Shown here: piece after piece, positions 19,407-29,547 of the stretch
How the letters are laid out: each line of letters starts with the position of its first letter
How positions within the stretch are numbered: position 1 is the stretch's first letter
Source: an uncultured Roseobacter sp.
GTDB lineage: Bacteria > Pseudomonadota > Alphaproteobacteria > Rhodobacterales > Rhodobacteraceae
NCBI RefSeq assembly: GCF_947493125.1
Contig: NZ_CANLQB010000002.1
Location: forward strand, 248,001 to 312,000
DNA: 64,000 nt
Direction: 5' to 3'
The notes under the pieces: model-generated
Told to the model about the DNA's origin: nothing
The model's input: only the letters and a program-made list of their open reading frames with translations
Database searches by the model: none
Position numbers and translations under genes: made by a program

Positions 19407-20483
19407 TCAGGCCTTTGTCATATGAGAGGGCGGCAGCCGGTGCAGCGGGACAAACCCCGGCAGCAGCGCCAGCAGGCGCGCGCGGATTTTCTCCCACCGC
19501 GCGCCGAGGAAGAGCAGCACGACACCGAGGAAGAACACGGTGAAAACAGCGCCATCCCCTTCAAAGATCGTGGCAGTCAGGATCACGGTGTAGCCGATGG
19601 CGGCAATCAGAAAGGATCGACGGTCGATGATGATGGCGACGAGGGCAAACAGGGTCAGGACCGCAACCAGCGTCATGTTAGACCAGCCTTCCTCGCGGTC
19701 GAGCAGGGTCAGTGCAATGGTATTAACCAGCGCCGGGGCTGCCACCACATGCAGCCAGAATCCATTGGCGGCGCGGCGGGTAACGCGGTGCGGGTCGGAC
19801 ATGTCGAATGCCATTGCGACGCCAAACACCACGAGCCCAAGGGCCAGGGTGATCCAGGCGAAAGGTCCGCCAGCGGACAAGAGGAAAAGCTGTTCCAGAG
19901 ACTGCGGTGACCCGCTGCTGTTGCCTGCGATCAGGATTGCAACGCCAAACGCACCGAGCGCGATGAGGGCCAAAGCAAACGGCACGCGGAAGCGGTACCA
20001 GAAAGCAAAAAGTGCGAGTGTCGCCAGGGCGAGAGGCAGCGGCAGGCTGCTGTTGTTGCCTTGCGCGACCATGAAAAGTTCGGAAAACGCACCGGCAAGG
20101 CCGTAGGCCGCATTCACCGCGAAAAGCACCGCCAGCGCGATGGCGGGTGCAACCATCCGGCGGCGGCGGATGAAGTACTCCGACAGCGCCCAGAGTACGG
20201 CCGCCCCCGCGACGCTGGAATAGATCAGCGTGTCGCGCAGGCGGATCGGGTCATCCGCGATCCAGAAGGTGACGATGCCGATCCAGCCCATGGCGAGGAT
20301 TGCCAGACCCACGACAATGAAAATCTCGTTGAAGCCGCGAAAGAGCTCGAAGGGTTCGTCGCCGGGCGCGAGGTTCTCTCGGGCGCCGCTGCGGCTGTGC
20401 GCGAGGCTGACCAGTGCGGCGGCCTGTGCCTCGGTCACGATACCGGCGCTGACCGAAGCGCGGAGATCGTCTCGGTCGATCAT
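19407..20483 (-). CDS. Polytopic membrane protein between hslV and hslU (DUF2157-like)
   Basis: A 358-residue protein of unknown function. The first 30 residues ([25 protein letters not shown]) look like the soluble helical start of DUF2157-type proteins. After a short linker follow about ten hydrophobic segments, starting at [21 protein letters not shown], ending in a short basic tail. Its ATG overlaps the hslV stop by 4 bp and hslU starts 3 bp after its stop, so all three should be translated from one mRNA. The family assignment is tentative. A role in handling HslVU substrates at the membrane is only suggested by position. Confidence 0.72.
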   Translation of the reverse strand: MIDRDDLRASVSAGIVTEAQAAALVSLAHSRSGARENLAPGDEPFELFRGFNEIFIVVGLAILAMGWIGIVTFWIADDPIRLRDTLIYSSVAGAAVLWALSEYFIRRRRMVAPAIALAVLFAVNAAYGLAGAFSELFMVAQGNNSSLPLPLALATLALFAFWYRFRVPFALALIALGAFGVAILIAGNSSGSPQSLEQLFLLSAGGPFAWITLALGLVVFGVAMAFDMSDPHRVTRRAANGFWLHVVAAPALVNTIALTLLDREEGWSNMTLVAVLTLFALVAIIIDRRSFLIAAIGYTVILTATIFEGDGAVFTVFFLGVVLLFLGARWEKIRARLLALLPGFVPLHRLPPSHMTKA

Positions 20484-21037
20484 GCGGAGATCGTCTCGAT
20501 GGTCAGGTTTCCGTTGGTGTAGACGCAGATGTCTGCCGCGATGGCCATGGCATCCCGGGCCACAGCTTCGGCTGTGCGCTCACTGCTCATCATGCCGCGC
20601 GCAGCAGCCAGTGCAAAGTTTCCACCCGATCCGATGGCAGCCACATCATGTTCCGGTTCCAATACATCGCCGGCGCCTGTGATCACCAACAGGTCCTTTC
20701 CATCGGACACGATCAGCATCGCTTCAAGCTTCTGCAGATACTTGTCGGTGCGCCAGTCCTTGGCCAATTCGACACTGGCACGGGCCAACTGACCCGGTGT
20801 CGCTTCCAGCTTTGCTTCCAGCCGTTCAAGAAGTGTGAACGCATCGGCAGTGGAGCCTGCAAATCCCGCCACGACGTCGAACCCACCTGGGCTCAACCGC
20901 CGCACTTTACGCGCGGTGCCCTTGATGACGGTTTGACCCAATGACACCTGTCCGTCGCCGGCGATCACAACTTCACCGGCCTTCTTTACCCCGATGATCG
21001 TGGTCCCGTGCCATCCGGGAAATTCGTCCTGCGCCAT
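20480..21037 (-). CDS. hslV: HslV, peptidase subunit of the HslVU protease
   Basis: A proteasome-like threonine peptidase. The 185-residue protein carries a short propeptide ([11 protein letters not shown]) before the predicted catalytic N-terminal threonine of [41 protein letters not shown] is the family's conserved C-terminal part. The stop overlaps the start of the following membrane protein by 4 bp. The upstream spacer to trxA (135 bp) should hold the promoter. Confidence 0.96.
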   Translation of the reverse strand: MAQDEFPGWHGTTIIGVKKAGEVVIAGDGQVSLGQTVIKGTARKVRRLSPGGFDVVAGFAGSTADAFTLLERLEAKLEATPGQLARASVELAKDWRTDKYLQKLEAMLIVSDGKDLLVITGAGDVLEPEHDVAAIGSGGNFALAAARGMMSSERTAEAVARDAMAIAADICVYTNGNLTIETISA

Positions 21038-21123
21038 ATGGGCCTCCTTTGTCGTGCTGCTCTATATGGCGCGGTGTTTTGAGGCGTACAAGGGCCGGTT
21101 CCGGGCCTGCGTTTGGAAACAAC

Positions 21124-21151
21124 AAAGGGCGCCTGAACCAGACGCCCCTTT
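21124..21151 (-). terminator. Probable terminator of trxA
   Basis: On the minus strand a GC-rich hairpin begins AAAGGGGCGTCTG, has loop GTTC, and closes with a near-complementary arm (one bulge, one wobble pair). It is followed by a T-containing but not pure T run. It starts about 20 bp after the trxA stop. Confidence 0.6.
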
Positions 21152-21172
21152 AGACTTCCTGTCAGGCCTGGG

Positions 21173-21493
21173 TCAGATCGACTCTTCAATCCAGCTTTGA
21201 AGGGCTGCCTTTGGTTTGGCGCCCGCCATATTCGAGACGACCTGCCCGTCCTTGAAGATGAACAAAGCTGGAATTCCGCGCACGCCCATCTGAGCAGGTG
21301 AATTCGGATTTTCATCGACGTTGACCTTCACGATCTTCACCCGTCCGTCCATCTCGGTGGACAACTCTTCCAGCGAAGGGCCGATCTGCTTGCAGGGGCC
21401 ACACCACTCTGCCCAGAAGTCGACCACAACAGGGATGTCAGAGTTCTTTACTTCGGACTCGAAAGTTGCGTCGGTTACAGCAAGGGTGGCCAT
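21173..21493 (-). CDS. trxA: Thioredoxin
   Basis: A 106-residue cytosolic thiol-disulfide reductase. It has the active-site motif WCGPC at residues 30-34 (in [18 protein letters not shown]), the cis-proline segment [13 protein letters not shown] and the normal single-domain length. It lies 36 bp after the addA stop on the same strand, so it may be read from the addB-addA transcript as well as from its own promoter. A hairpin at 21124-21151 probably ends it. Confidence 0.96.
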   Translation of the reverse strand: MATLAVTDATFESEVKNSDIPVVVDFWAEWCGPCKQIGPSLEELSTEMDGRVKIVKVNVDENPNSPAQMGVRGIPALFIFKDGQVVSNMAGAKPKAALQSWIEESI

Positions 21494-21529
21494 GGTGCTC
21501 TCCTGACAGGCTATGCTTGGGCGACGAAC

Positions 21530-24500
21530 CTAGGAAGCCGTGGGGGCGTCGTCAAGATGTTGCGTGCTTTCTAACGCCCGTGTCACGATTTCGTCCGGGA
21601 GCATCATCAGTCTTTGTGTGCGCGTCCACAAAATACCGGTCTCGATCCGGCGGTTCGGATAGATCTGAGACAGTGCATGTGAATAGGCGCCCATTTGGCG
21701 CAGAAGCCCGTGCGGACAGAGGTCCGGTGCGTCCGGAACGCTGCGATTGGTCTTGAAATCGACGGCAAGAACCCGGTCTGCTCCGACGACAAGGCGGTCT
21801 ATCACACCGGACAGCCGCACCCCTCCCCAAGGGGCGGAAACAGGGACTTCTGCCAAGGCGCCTTGTGTAAAAATCGGCCCCAGCTCGGCCGCTTGAAGCA
21901 CCGCCTTCGCCTCAGCCCATGCTTCTGTGTGATCCGATGTGTCCGGATCCGCCATCCGCAATGCGGTTGCAATGTCTTCCCACGCACCGGGTGCTGCCGC
22001 GCTCATCACCTCGAGATAGCGATGCAGCAGCGTTCCATAGGCTTTCGCCGCTGCCTCATCGCGACCGGTTTCGCCCGGCAAAGCCTTTGCACCGCCCAAG
22101 TCAGACGGCGATACTGTCTCAATGGGTGGTGGAGGTGCTGGCGCAGCCCGCGAAAACAGCGCATCAAGCTCGGGCTGATGAGCGTCCCCCGACCGGTGCT
22201 GAACCTCTGGAAGCGCATCCCAGTCTTCTTGTGAATGGCGCCTGATCTGCAGCCCCTGAAATTCGATGTCTTTCGGCTGCATCGAAGAAAGAGCGGAGTC
22301 GACGATTTGATAAAGACTGTCGTTCTGCCGCGACAGCTCTCCTCCTGCCGCGACGATCAACCATTTCTCTGCCCGTGTCAGAGCCACATACAGCAATCGC
22401 ATGCGCTCTTCGAACTGCGCCGCTTTCATCTCGCTGATGCGATCTGACATGCGTCTTGGCATGTCAGCGGCGTTGGTTTTCCAAAGCGGTTGGCCTTCTA
22501 AGGTGATGATCTCGTCCCTTATGGTGATCTCCCGCTTGCCCATGTCCGGCAGGATCACGATCGGAGCTTCAAGACCCTTGGCACCGTGAATGGTCATCAC
22601 GCGGATCTGGTCCGTCGCACTGTCGATCTGCCGCTTGATTTCCAGATCGTCGGTTTCCATCCATACGAGGAACCCTGTCAGGCTGGGGATCGCGTTACGC
22701 TCGTAGGCCAATGCCTGGCTCAACAGTGCGTTGATGCCATCTTCGGCCTCGCGACCCAATCGTGCCAACAGGCGTCTGCGTCCTTGGTGGCGCGTCAGAA
22801 CGCGTTCGATCAGATCGTAGGGGCGCAGAAAATCGACGTTCGAGCGTAAATCGTTCAAAACCGATAGGGTTTCGCCATGGGTTTCCTGCTGACGCCGCAG
22901 AGCCTGCCACAGATGCTCTTCATTGCGGCCGTGCGCCAAGTCGAAGAGCTGCTTCTCGCTCCACCCGAAAAGCGGTGATCGCAGCGCGGTGGCCAGCGAC
23001 AGACTGTCCTCCGCGACGGCGAGGAAGGACAGCAAAGCCGCAAGATCGCGCACGGCGAGCTCGCCGCCAACCTTCAACCGATCAGCGCCCGCGATGGGCA
23101 GGTCATAGGTTTTGCATGCCCGGATGATCTCGGCAAAGAGTTGTGACCGCCGCTGCACAAGGATGAGAAAGTCACCAGGCCTGACGCGGCGCTTCGCATG
23201 GCCATTCGTGACATCGACAGGAACCGTCACACCGGTGTCGATCATCTTTTTGATTTGATCCGCAATCTGGCTCGCCAGGATCACCGTATGGTGCCTCGCG
23301 CCGCGCCGATCCAGTGGTTCGTACCACTTCCGATCATCGCTCTCATCCTGCTTCTCGATCACCGGCCAGATATCGACGCGACCGGGCAGTGCTGTCTTGA
23401 AGGCGTCGTGACGAACCTCATCGCCAAAGCCAGGGTGGCGCTCGCCTCCGAAGGTGGCATCCACAACGTCCAGCACCGCGGGCGACGAGCGGAACGAATA
23501 GGCGAGCGTCAGGCTTTGAAATCGTTGCCCCGCCGCCTCCATCTTGCCTTTGAATTCCGCGTGCATCCGGTCGAATTCGCGCGGATCAGCGCCCTGGAAG
23601 GAATAGATCGACTGTTTCTTGTCACCGACCACGAACAGCGTCCGTGTCACGTCCTTGCGCGCGCCCTCTCCACTCGAGAACTCAGCGGCCAAATTTCGGA
23701 TCACATCCCATTGTGCGGGGCTCGTGTCTTGTGCCTCGTCCACCAGGATGTGGTCGATGCCGCCATCAATCCGAAAGAGGACCCAGGCCGCGACGAGCGG
23801 GTCTGTCAGCAAATCCCGTGCCTTGAAGATCAGGTCGTCGAAGTCCAGCCAGCCGCGCAACAGCTTCTGATCTTCGTAGAGTGCAATGAATCGCGTTGCG
23901 AAGGCATGCAACGCAGCGCTCTTGCGGGCAGCCAGGAGCGCGAGCCGAGCCTCTCGCGCATCCGCGACACGCTGCATAAATGCGTCGAGCGCTGGCATAT
24001 GCGCCCCCAAAACCGCTTGAGTCGCTTTCGTTGGGAAGCTTCCGATCTTCGCCGCGAATGGCACTTTGGCGGTAGGTCCTGTCAAGAAAACAGTCTCTAA
24101 TTGGGGTAGTTTTTCAAATTTGACCGGTCTAAGTGCGGCAAGCTTGACGGCCGCCTTGCCATCGTTTCCACCCTTTTCGCGCATCGCAGGCAGCAGTGCT
24201 GCGATCAGTTCGTCTTCGCCACCCAGAAAGACACGGGCAGCGATCTGCTCCTCGGAAAGATCAGTGGGCTGTCCGAACAGGCCAAGAAAATCGCCAAGTT
24301 CCATCGGTCGTTCAAACCGGTCACGATGCTGAACGACCATTCGCGTGAGGTTTTCAAAATCCTCGCCGGTGTAGTGTCTGGTCAGCGCCTCGATCAGCGG
24401 AGCCCCCGGCCCCTCGGCCATCTGATCCACGATTTCAGCGCGCAACAGGTCGGATGCGCGATCTTCGATTTCGGTGAACTGCGGGCTGACACGTGCCTCG

Positions 24501-24910
24501 AGAGGAAATCGCCGCAGAAGTGCCGCACAAAACGAATGGATGGTCTGGATCTTCAGCCCGCCCGGGGTCTCGATTGCGCGGGCAAAGAGCGTGCGCGCCT
24601 CACGCAAACGCGTGGCGTCTATCTCACCATCGACGCCAAGCTCTTGCAGCGCGGCCTGGAGTTTCGCCCCGGGCAGCATCGCCCAGGCGCCCAACCGTCG
24701 AAACAACCTGTTCTGCATCTCCGAGGCGGCGGCCTTGGTGTATGTCAGACAAAGAATGTGCTGCGGTTCAACGCCATCCAGCAACAATCGTGCAACCCGA
24801 TCCGTCAACACGCGGGTCTTGCCGGACCCTGCATTTGCGGTCAGCCATGTCGATGCGTCGGGTCGCGCTGCACGAACCTGCGCTTCGGTTGCCGCATCTC
24901 TGGGTGTCAC
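21530..24910 (-). CDS. addA: Double-strand break repair helicase AddA
   Basis: A UvrD-type helicase with a C-terminal nuclease domain that, with AddB, resects double-strand breaks for RecA loading. The GTG at 24908-24910 overlaps the addB stop and gives 1126 residues. Seen are Walker A TANAGSGKTRVLTDR near residues 23-37, the helicase box ILVDEAQDTSPAQWD, VMTIHGAKGLEAPIV, and the nuclease motif AVDFKTNRSVP near the end. Alphaproteobacteria typically use AddAB in place of RecBCD. Confidence 0.95.
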   Translation of the reverse strand: MTPRDAATEAQVRAARPDASTWLTANAGSGKTRVLTDRVARLLLDGVEPQHILCLTYTKAAASEMQNRLFRRLGAWAMLPGAKLQAALQELGVDGEIDATRLREARTLFARAIETPGGLKIQTIHSFCAALLRRFPLEARVSPQFTEIEDRASDLLRAEIVDQMAEGPGAPLIEALTRHYTGEDFENLTRMVVQHRDRFERPMELGDFLGLFGQPTDLSEEQIAARVFLGGEDELIAALLPAMREKGGNDGKAAVKLAALRPVKFEKLPQLETVFLTGPTAKVPFAAKIGSFPTKATQAVLGAHMPALDAFMQRVADAREARLALLAARKSAALHAFATRFIALYEDQKLLRGWLDFDDLIFKARDLLTDPLVAAWVLFRIDGGIDHILVDEAQDTSPAQWDVIRNLAAEFSSGEGARKDVTRTLFVVGDKKQSIYSFQGADPREFDRMHAEFKGKMEAAGQRFQSLTLAYSFRSSPAVLDVVDATFGGERHPGFGDEVRHDAFKTALPGRVDIWPVIEKQDESDDRKWYEPLDRRGARHHTVILASQIADQIKKMIDTGVTVPVDVTNGHAKRRVRPGDFLILVQRRSQLFAEIIRACKTYDLPIAGADRLKVGGELAVRDLAALLSFLAVAEDSLSLATALRSPLFGWSEKQLFDLAHGRNEEHLWQALRRQQETHGETLSVLNDLRSNVDFLRPYDLIERVLTRHQGRRRLLARLGREAEDGINALLSQALAYERNAIPSLTGFLVWMETDDLEIKRQIDSATDQIRVMTIHGAKGLEAPIVILPDMGKREITIRDEIITLEGQPLWKTNAADMPRRMSDRISEMKAAQFEERMRLLYVALTRAEKWLIVAAGGELSRQNDSLYQIVDSALSSMQPKDIEFQGLQIRRHSQEDWDALPEVQHRSGDAHQPELDALFSRAAPAPPPPIETVSPSDLGGAKALPGETGRDEAAAKAYGTLLHRYLEVMSAAAPGAWEDIATALRMADPDTSDHTEAWAEAKAVLQAAELGPIFTQGALAEVPVSAPWGGVRLSGVIDRLVVGADRVLAVDFKTNRSVPDAPDLCPHGLLRQMGAYSHALSQIYPNRRIETGILWTRTQRLMMLPDEIVTRALESTQHLDDAPTAS

Positions 24911-27864
24911 GATAAATCCTCCGCGACCGGATCGTCGGTCACGTCCCATTCACCGAAGCGCGCCAGTTGATCGTAGTCGCCGTCGATCCGGTCTTGCAGC
25001 ATCATGCGACGCGATGTGAATCCCTGATCAGGATCCAGATAGGCTTCGATCAGGCTTCGCAGATTGACCAGAACCTCGGCCGGGGGCTCGGTGTCCAATG
25101 GTGCCTCCACTTCGGCAGGATCCGCGCCCAGTCCGATAAATAGCGCCAAAGCGACCTGACCGATGCCCAGTTCGGGGAACGCACCCTGCTCGATCATCGC
25201 TGCCTCGATCAGGAGCTGTTTGTCGAAGGTCGCCTGCTGTCGGGCCGTCGGCGGCTTTCCCGTCTTGTAGTCGTAAAGCAGGAACGCCCCATCATCGCGC
25301 CGGTCGATCCGGTCCGCACGCGCAGTGAGTGTGACGCCGAGATCGGGCCAGGTCAGCTGCCCTTTGGCCTGATTTTCAAACGCAACCGGCGTTGCGATGC
25401 GCTGGCGCTGCTGTTCGCGCTCGACAAACCAATCGGCGATCTTCTCGATCCGCGCCAGCCAGATCGCCCGCGCAGCAGGCCATGGAACCTGTCGCTCCAT
25501 CTGCGCGCGTGCGACGCTCATCAGATGCCCGGCAGTGAGCCGCTCCGGATCTGTCTGGGTGTCGCGCACAAAGGTTTCGAGGATGTCATGTGCCAGGGTA
25601 CCTCGCATCAGCGCATCCGGGCTCTGAGCCAGTGGGCCAAGCTGCACCAGTTTGAGCACGTGTTTGGCGTAGATCGCATAGGGGTCACGGATCAGCCGTT
25701 TGATTTCCGTCACCGAAAGTTTTTGCGGACGTGAAGCCCGTGGCGGTTTCGGTGAGGGGCGATGGGCCGGATCGACGGGAACAATAGCCTCAAAGGCGGC
25801 AACCTTGGCCAGCCATGTCTCCCCTCGCAGGATCATGGCACGCAGCGCATCCGGCCCACCCTGATCCTGCAGACCGTCCAGCAGGTTGCATAACCGGTTG
25901 ACCCACCGCGACACGACGGTTTCCGCGTCATCCGAGCGGACGGAGCGCGTCAGCCAAACGTCTTTGGCGCCGATCGCCTGCTGGTAGTCATGCGCCGACA
26001 AACCGATGCGACGTTCCGGCAAAAGCAGCCCCGCCTGATGGCGAAGGGCTCGGTTCAGCCAAGGATCGGGTTTGGGTGCTTCGGGCCAGGTGCCGTCGTT
26101 GAGCCCGGCAAGGATCACCAGATCGGCACCCTGAACCCGTGCCTCCAGCGTGCCCCAGATCATGATGTCCGGATGCGGTGCGTCCCGGTCGCGCACCTCC
26201 TCATCGGACAGCAGTGCATTCACCAGATCACTATAGTCGGCGGCGGTCATGGTCGTCCCCAATTCAGCGTGATCCGCGAGAGTCTGCATCACCTGCAGGG
26301 CCTTCTGACCGGCCTTTTTTTGCCACAGCTCACCAGAATCGGTTGCATCTATGCCGCCCGCGATCCGTTCGGCCAGGTGCATGTGGCTGGCCACCCAATC
26401 CTGCAGCGGCCTTTGTCGCCCTTGTGCCTTGTCGGTAAAGGTTTCCCCGACCCAGTCGGACCAAGCCATCAGGGCCCTTTGCTGGTCGTCGGACTTCACC
26501 GTGCGATCAAGCAGCCTCAGGAGCCCGGCTGCGTCCGGGTAAGGCAGCCCATGTTGTCGGATTTCCAGCTCAAGCCGCTGGGTATTCAGCACATGTGGTC
26601 CACGCGCACGGCCGCTGTGGGTGAGCGGGTGTTTGAGCAGGGTCAGCAGTGCTTCAGCATCCAAACGCTTTTCGAACAACCGGGCGACATGCCGCAAGAA
26701 CCGACCTGGCGGAGAGAGATGCAGCGGGGTGCCTGCAGAATCGTCTGGCAATACATCCCACTGATCGAGTGCCGCCGTCACTTGCCGTGTCAGAACGCGA
26801 TCTGGCGTGATCAGCGCCGCCGTCTCGCCCAATTCTGCAGCCTGTCGCAAACGCATAGCAATGGCGAGCGCCTCGTCGCGAGGCGTCGGTGCCTCAAGCA
26901 TGGTGATGCCAGATGTGGCGCCTTCAATATCTTCCAGATGTACCCCTTCGGTCAGCCAGGCATCGGTGACCGGCGCTGGCCTTAGAGAGAGTGACACCAG
27001 CGCGTTACGCGCAGCGGACGGTGGCGGTTGGTCGTGCCAAGGCCGGACATCCCGCCGGGACAGATCCAGCGCCCCCATCAGCCTATGGAAGCGGTACTGC
27101 GGATGATCTTCAGACAGCAGCGCATCGTCCAACTGTGACCAGACCCGTGTCGGCATTTCGAAGTCAAACCCGGGCAGGATCAGCGCTCCTTGCGGCAGCC
27201 TGGCCACAGCCTTCATCAACATCATCGTGGTTCCGCGGGACCCTGTGGAGCCCGCGATCAGGATTGGATCCTGTGGAGGTTGGTCGGCCCATCTTCTTGC
27301 CAGTGCGCTGACCAAGGCGCGTTGCCGTCCTTCTTGGTCCAGCGTCGTATCGCCTTGATCGAGATAGGTTTGCGCAATGCGAATGAACTGCAGTGCCCTC
27401 TGCCAGTGACCGGATTGGTCTGTCACGTCCAGCTGCGCAATGGTCTCGGCGGTGACCCCTTCGCCCTGCATTTCGTCGATCAAGCCGGCCAGGCTGTCCG
27501 TCAAATCATAGAGAGAGGACTGTGGCGCGAGATCTCTTTCCTGAGCCAGCAGGCTAGCGACGAGCGCACTGAGCTCGAGGCGGCGGCGCAGGGGAGAAAT
27601 CGCTGGAGAAACCGCGAGGCTCGGGTCTATCTGATCAAGATCGGTGATCAGCCGCAGCCGTGGCAGTACCCGGGCAGGACCGTCATCAAACAGCGCGCGC
27701 AGCCGCCGTTGCATCCTGCGGGTGTTCACGACGAGCTGAACCCGCGCCATGGCCTCGGGTGGTTGGTCTGCCATACGCGCGATCAGCCCGTCGACGAGCG
27801 CCCTTGGGAAGTCAACGCCTGGGGCGATCCCGAAAAGCCGTGGATGTTCCCCGTCTTCAAACAT
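24907..27864 (-). CDS. addB: Double-strand break repair protein AddB
   Basis: The partner of AddA, with an inactivated helicase-like N-terminal region and a RecB-type nuclease domain. ATG at 27862-27864 overlaps the end of murU and gives 985 residues (MFEDGEHPRLFGIAPGVDFP). The nuclease motif YDYKTGKPPTARQ lies in the C-terminal sixth. I see no Cx6CxxC iron-sulfur cluster pattern as in the Bacillus protein, which agrees with other alphaproteobacterial AddB. It overlaps addA by 4 bp. Confidence 0.93.
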   Translation of the reverse strand: MFEDGEHPRLFGIAPGVDFPRALVDGLIARMADQPPEAMARVQLVVNTRRMQRRLRALFDDGPARVLPRLRLITDLDQIDPSLAVSPAISPLRRRLELSALVASLLAQERDLAPQSSLYDLTDSLAGLIDEMQGEGVTAETIAQLDVTDQSGHWQRALQFIRIAQTYLDQGDTTLDQEGRQRALVSALARRWADQPPQDPILIAGSTGSRGTTMMLMKAVARLPQGALILPGFDFEMPTRVWSQLDDALLSEDHPQYRFHRLMGALDLSRRDVRPWHDQPPPSAARNALVSLSLRPAPVTDAWLTEGVHLEDIEGATSGITMLEAPTPRDEALAIAMRLRQAAELGETAALITPDRVLTRQVTAALDQWDVLPDDSAGTPLHLSPPGRFLRHVARLFEKRLDAEALLTLLKHPLTHSGRARGPHVLNTQRLELEIRQHGLPYPDAAGLLRLLDRTVKSDDQQRALMAWSDWVGETFTDKAQGRQRPLQDWVASHMHLAERIAGGIDATDSGELWQKKAGQKALQVMQTLADHAELGTTMTAADYSDLVNALLSDEEVRDRDAPHPDIMIWGTLEARVQGADLVILAGLNDGTWPEAPKPDPWLNRALRHQAGLLLPERRIGLSAHDYQQAIGAKDVWLTRSVRSDDAETVVSRWVNRLCNLLDGLQDQGGPDALRAMILRGETWLAKVAAFEAIVPVDPAHRPSPKPPRASRPQKLSVTEIKRLIRDPYAIYAKHVLKLVQLGPLAQSPDALMRGTLAHDILETFVRDTQTDPERLTAGHLMSVARAQMERQVPWPAARAIWLARIEKIADWFVEREQQRQRIATPVAFENQAKGQLTWPDLGVTLTARADRIDRRDDGAFLLYDYKTGKPPTARQQATFDKQLLIEAAMIEQGAFPELGIGQVALALFIGLGADPAEVEAPLDTEPPAEVLVNLRSLIEAYLDPDQGFTSRRMMLQDRIDGDYDQLARFGEWDVTDDPVAEDLS

Positions 27865-28549
27865 CCTCGGCCGCCAACAACGCTTCGGCGACGGCAATGC
27901 CCGCCGGATGTCCCACATCGCACCACTGACCGGGATAGCTCAGGCCGAACACGCGACGGTGCGCCAGCATCAGATCCCATATAAGGTTGAGCGAAAAGGT
28001 CGTTGCCTCGATCTCGGAGAGCCGTTCGGTCTTGATGATCTGCACGCCGCCGTAAACATGGCCCTGGCCCCGGTTCAAACGCCCGTCCGCGTCGATGTCA
28101 AAGTCGCCTGTCCCGTCGTAGGCATGGCTGTGCTCCAGCGGGATGCAGATCAGTAGCGCGTCCATCACCTCGGGTCGCCAGGCGTCGTGCAAGAGCTCTA
28201 TCGGACTGGGCCCTTTCCAGACAGCATCGGTGTTCAGCGTGAACACGGGGCCATTGCCTAAGTGCGGCAACGCATTGCGTAACCCCCCACCGGTGTCCAG
28301 AATCTCGGGACTTTCCAGCACCGTTTTGACACCCCGTGCATCCAAATGCTGCTGGAGCATCTTCGGCTTGTAGTGCAAATTGGCGATGATCTGGTCGCGT
28401 GGAATACTCCTTGTCTGGTCCAGTGCATGATCGACCAGTGGTCGCCCGGCGACCTCGACCATTGGCTTTGGCCGATCATTCGTCAAAGGACGCATACGCG
28501 CCCCGAAGCCCGCCGCAAAGAGCATCACAAATTCGGGCAGGTCGCGCAT
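27857..28549 (-). CDS. murU: Nucleotidyltransferase, probable MurNAc-1-phosphate uridylyltransferase MurU
   Basis: A 230-residue sugar nucleotidyltransferase with the signature MLFAAGFGARMRPLTNDRPKPM near residues 9-30. This segment carries the nucleotide-binding glycine loop and the catalytic Arg and Lys. With amgK directly upstream, it matches the AmgK-MurU cell-wall recycling shunt known in Pseudomonas, where MurU makes UDP-MurNAc from MurNAc-1-phosphate and bypasses fosfomycin-sensitive MurA. The start at 28549 overlaps amgK by 25 bp; ATG 28525, joined to the amgK stop as TGATG, is the alternative. Other sugar-1-phosphate substrates are possible. Confidence 0.86.
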   Translation of the reverse strand: MRDLPEFVMLFAAGFGARMRPLTNDRPKPMVEVAGRPLVDHALDQTRSIPRDQIIANLHYKPKMLQQHLDARGVKTVLESPEILDTGGGLRNALPHLGNGPVFTLNTDAVWKGPSPIELLHDAWRPEVMDALLICIPLEHSHAYDGTGDFDIDADGRLNRGQGHVYGGVQIIKTERLSEIEATTFSLNLIWDLMLAHRRVFGLSYPGQWCDVGHPAGIAVAEALLAAEDV

Positions 28550-29547
28550 TTCACCCTCAATTTTTCCAGAACATCATGTGTCGGCGGCGGCAAAGAGCCC
28601 TCGACCACCGCCGCAACAGACGACAGCGCCGGATGCTTTAAATTGGTTTGAGCATGACCCCAGACGCGCGGAATGAGATCGACGTAGTGAGCTTTGCCGT
28701 TGCGCAAACACAGCCGGGTCAAGACACCCAGGATGCGCAAGTTGCGTTGCGCTCCCCATGCCGCATAGGCGGTTGAGAACTCGGCCAAATCGCGCGGCAT
28801 CTTCTTCAAAAACCGCGCGATCATCTGTCGTTCGGTTTCCGGGCGAAGATCGCGACGCGCATCTTGCAATACAGAAACGAGGTCATAGGCGGGATGACCC
28901 AGCATCGCGTCCTGGAAGTCAAGCAACCCGACCCGGGCGGACCCCTCTCGATCCGGCAGCCACAGAAGATTCTCCGCGTGATAGTCTCTCTGCATCAACA
29001 CGCGCGCCTCCCCGTCGAAGGGGGCCAGAACGGACTTGATCCCGGCAAGACAATCGGCCTTTGCCGCAGCATCAACGGATCCGGCAACCGCTAGCTGGTA
29101 CCAATCAAAGGCCGGAGCCGTGAGCGCGGCGGCGCTCGCGGAGTCGTAACTGGTCAAATCGGGCGGCGACTTCTGGTATACATGCACCAGAGTGTCGATT
29201 GCTGCGGAATAGAGACTGTTTTCAAGATGCGGCTTTTGCTCGAGGACCCGCGCAAATAGCGCATCGCCCAGATCTTCCAGCAACAAAAAGCCGTCGATTT
29301 GGTCCTGCGCAAAGATGTCCGGCGCACTGAGGCCAATCTCGCCCAGATGCTGCGCGATCCGAACGAATGGACCGATCTTTTCACCTTTGTCCGGTGGTGC
29401 GTCCATCAACACTGCACGCGTGCCGTCGGGCTTGATCAGCCGGTCGTAGCGGCGGTTCGAGGCGTCACCCGCAAGCGGTGTACGATCCGCGTCAGCCCAC
29501 CCGGCTTGCTGAATGAAATCCCGCAGCTTGTGCGCGCGTTCTGTCAT
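28525..29547 (-). CDS. amgK: Aminoglycoside phosphotransferase family kinase, probable anomeric sugar kinase AmgK
   Basis: A 340-residue small-molecule kinase. It has the catalytic loop MQRDYHAENLLW and the metal-binding segment GLLDFQDAMLGHPAYDL, both standard for the APH fold. In the recycling shunt AmgK phosphorylates MurNAc (and GlcNAc) at the anomeric carbon. That function is inferred from the adjoining MurU-type gene. It overlaps tsaE by 4 bp and murU by up to 25 bp. It does not look like an antibiotic resistance gene by context. Confidence 0.86.
   Translation of the reverse strand: MTERAHKLRDFIQQAGWADADRTPLAGDASNRRYDRLIKPDGTRAVLMDAPPDKGEKIGPFVRIAQHLGEIGLSAPDIFAQDQIDGFLLLEDLGDALFARVLEQKPHLENSLYSAAIDTLVHVYQKSPPDLTSYDSASAAALTAPAFDWYQLAVAGSVDAAAKADCLAGIKSVLAPFDGEARVLMQRDYHAENLLWLPDREGSARVGLLDFQDAMLGHPAYDLVSVLQDARRDLRPETERQMIARFLKKMPRDLAEFSTAYAAWGAQRNLRILGVLTRLCLRNGKAHYVDLIPRVWGHAQTNLKHPALSSVAAVVEGSLPPPTHDVLEKLRVKCATCPNL

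Noticed and set aside
23198-24100. 300-codon plus-strand open frame opposite addA
   Set aside because: Antisense of the AddA helicase core; no family resemblance.
28525-29547. Aminoglycoside resistance gene
   Set aside because: The APH fold is shared by many small-molecule kinases, and the coupling to a MurU-like gene and tsaE points to sugar recycling.
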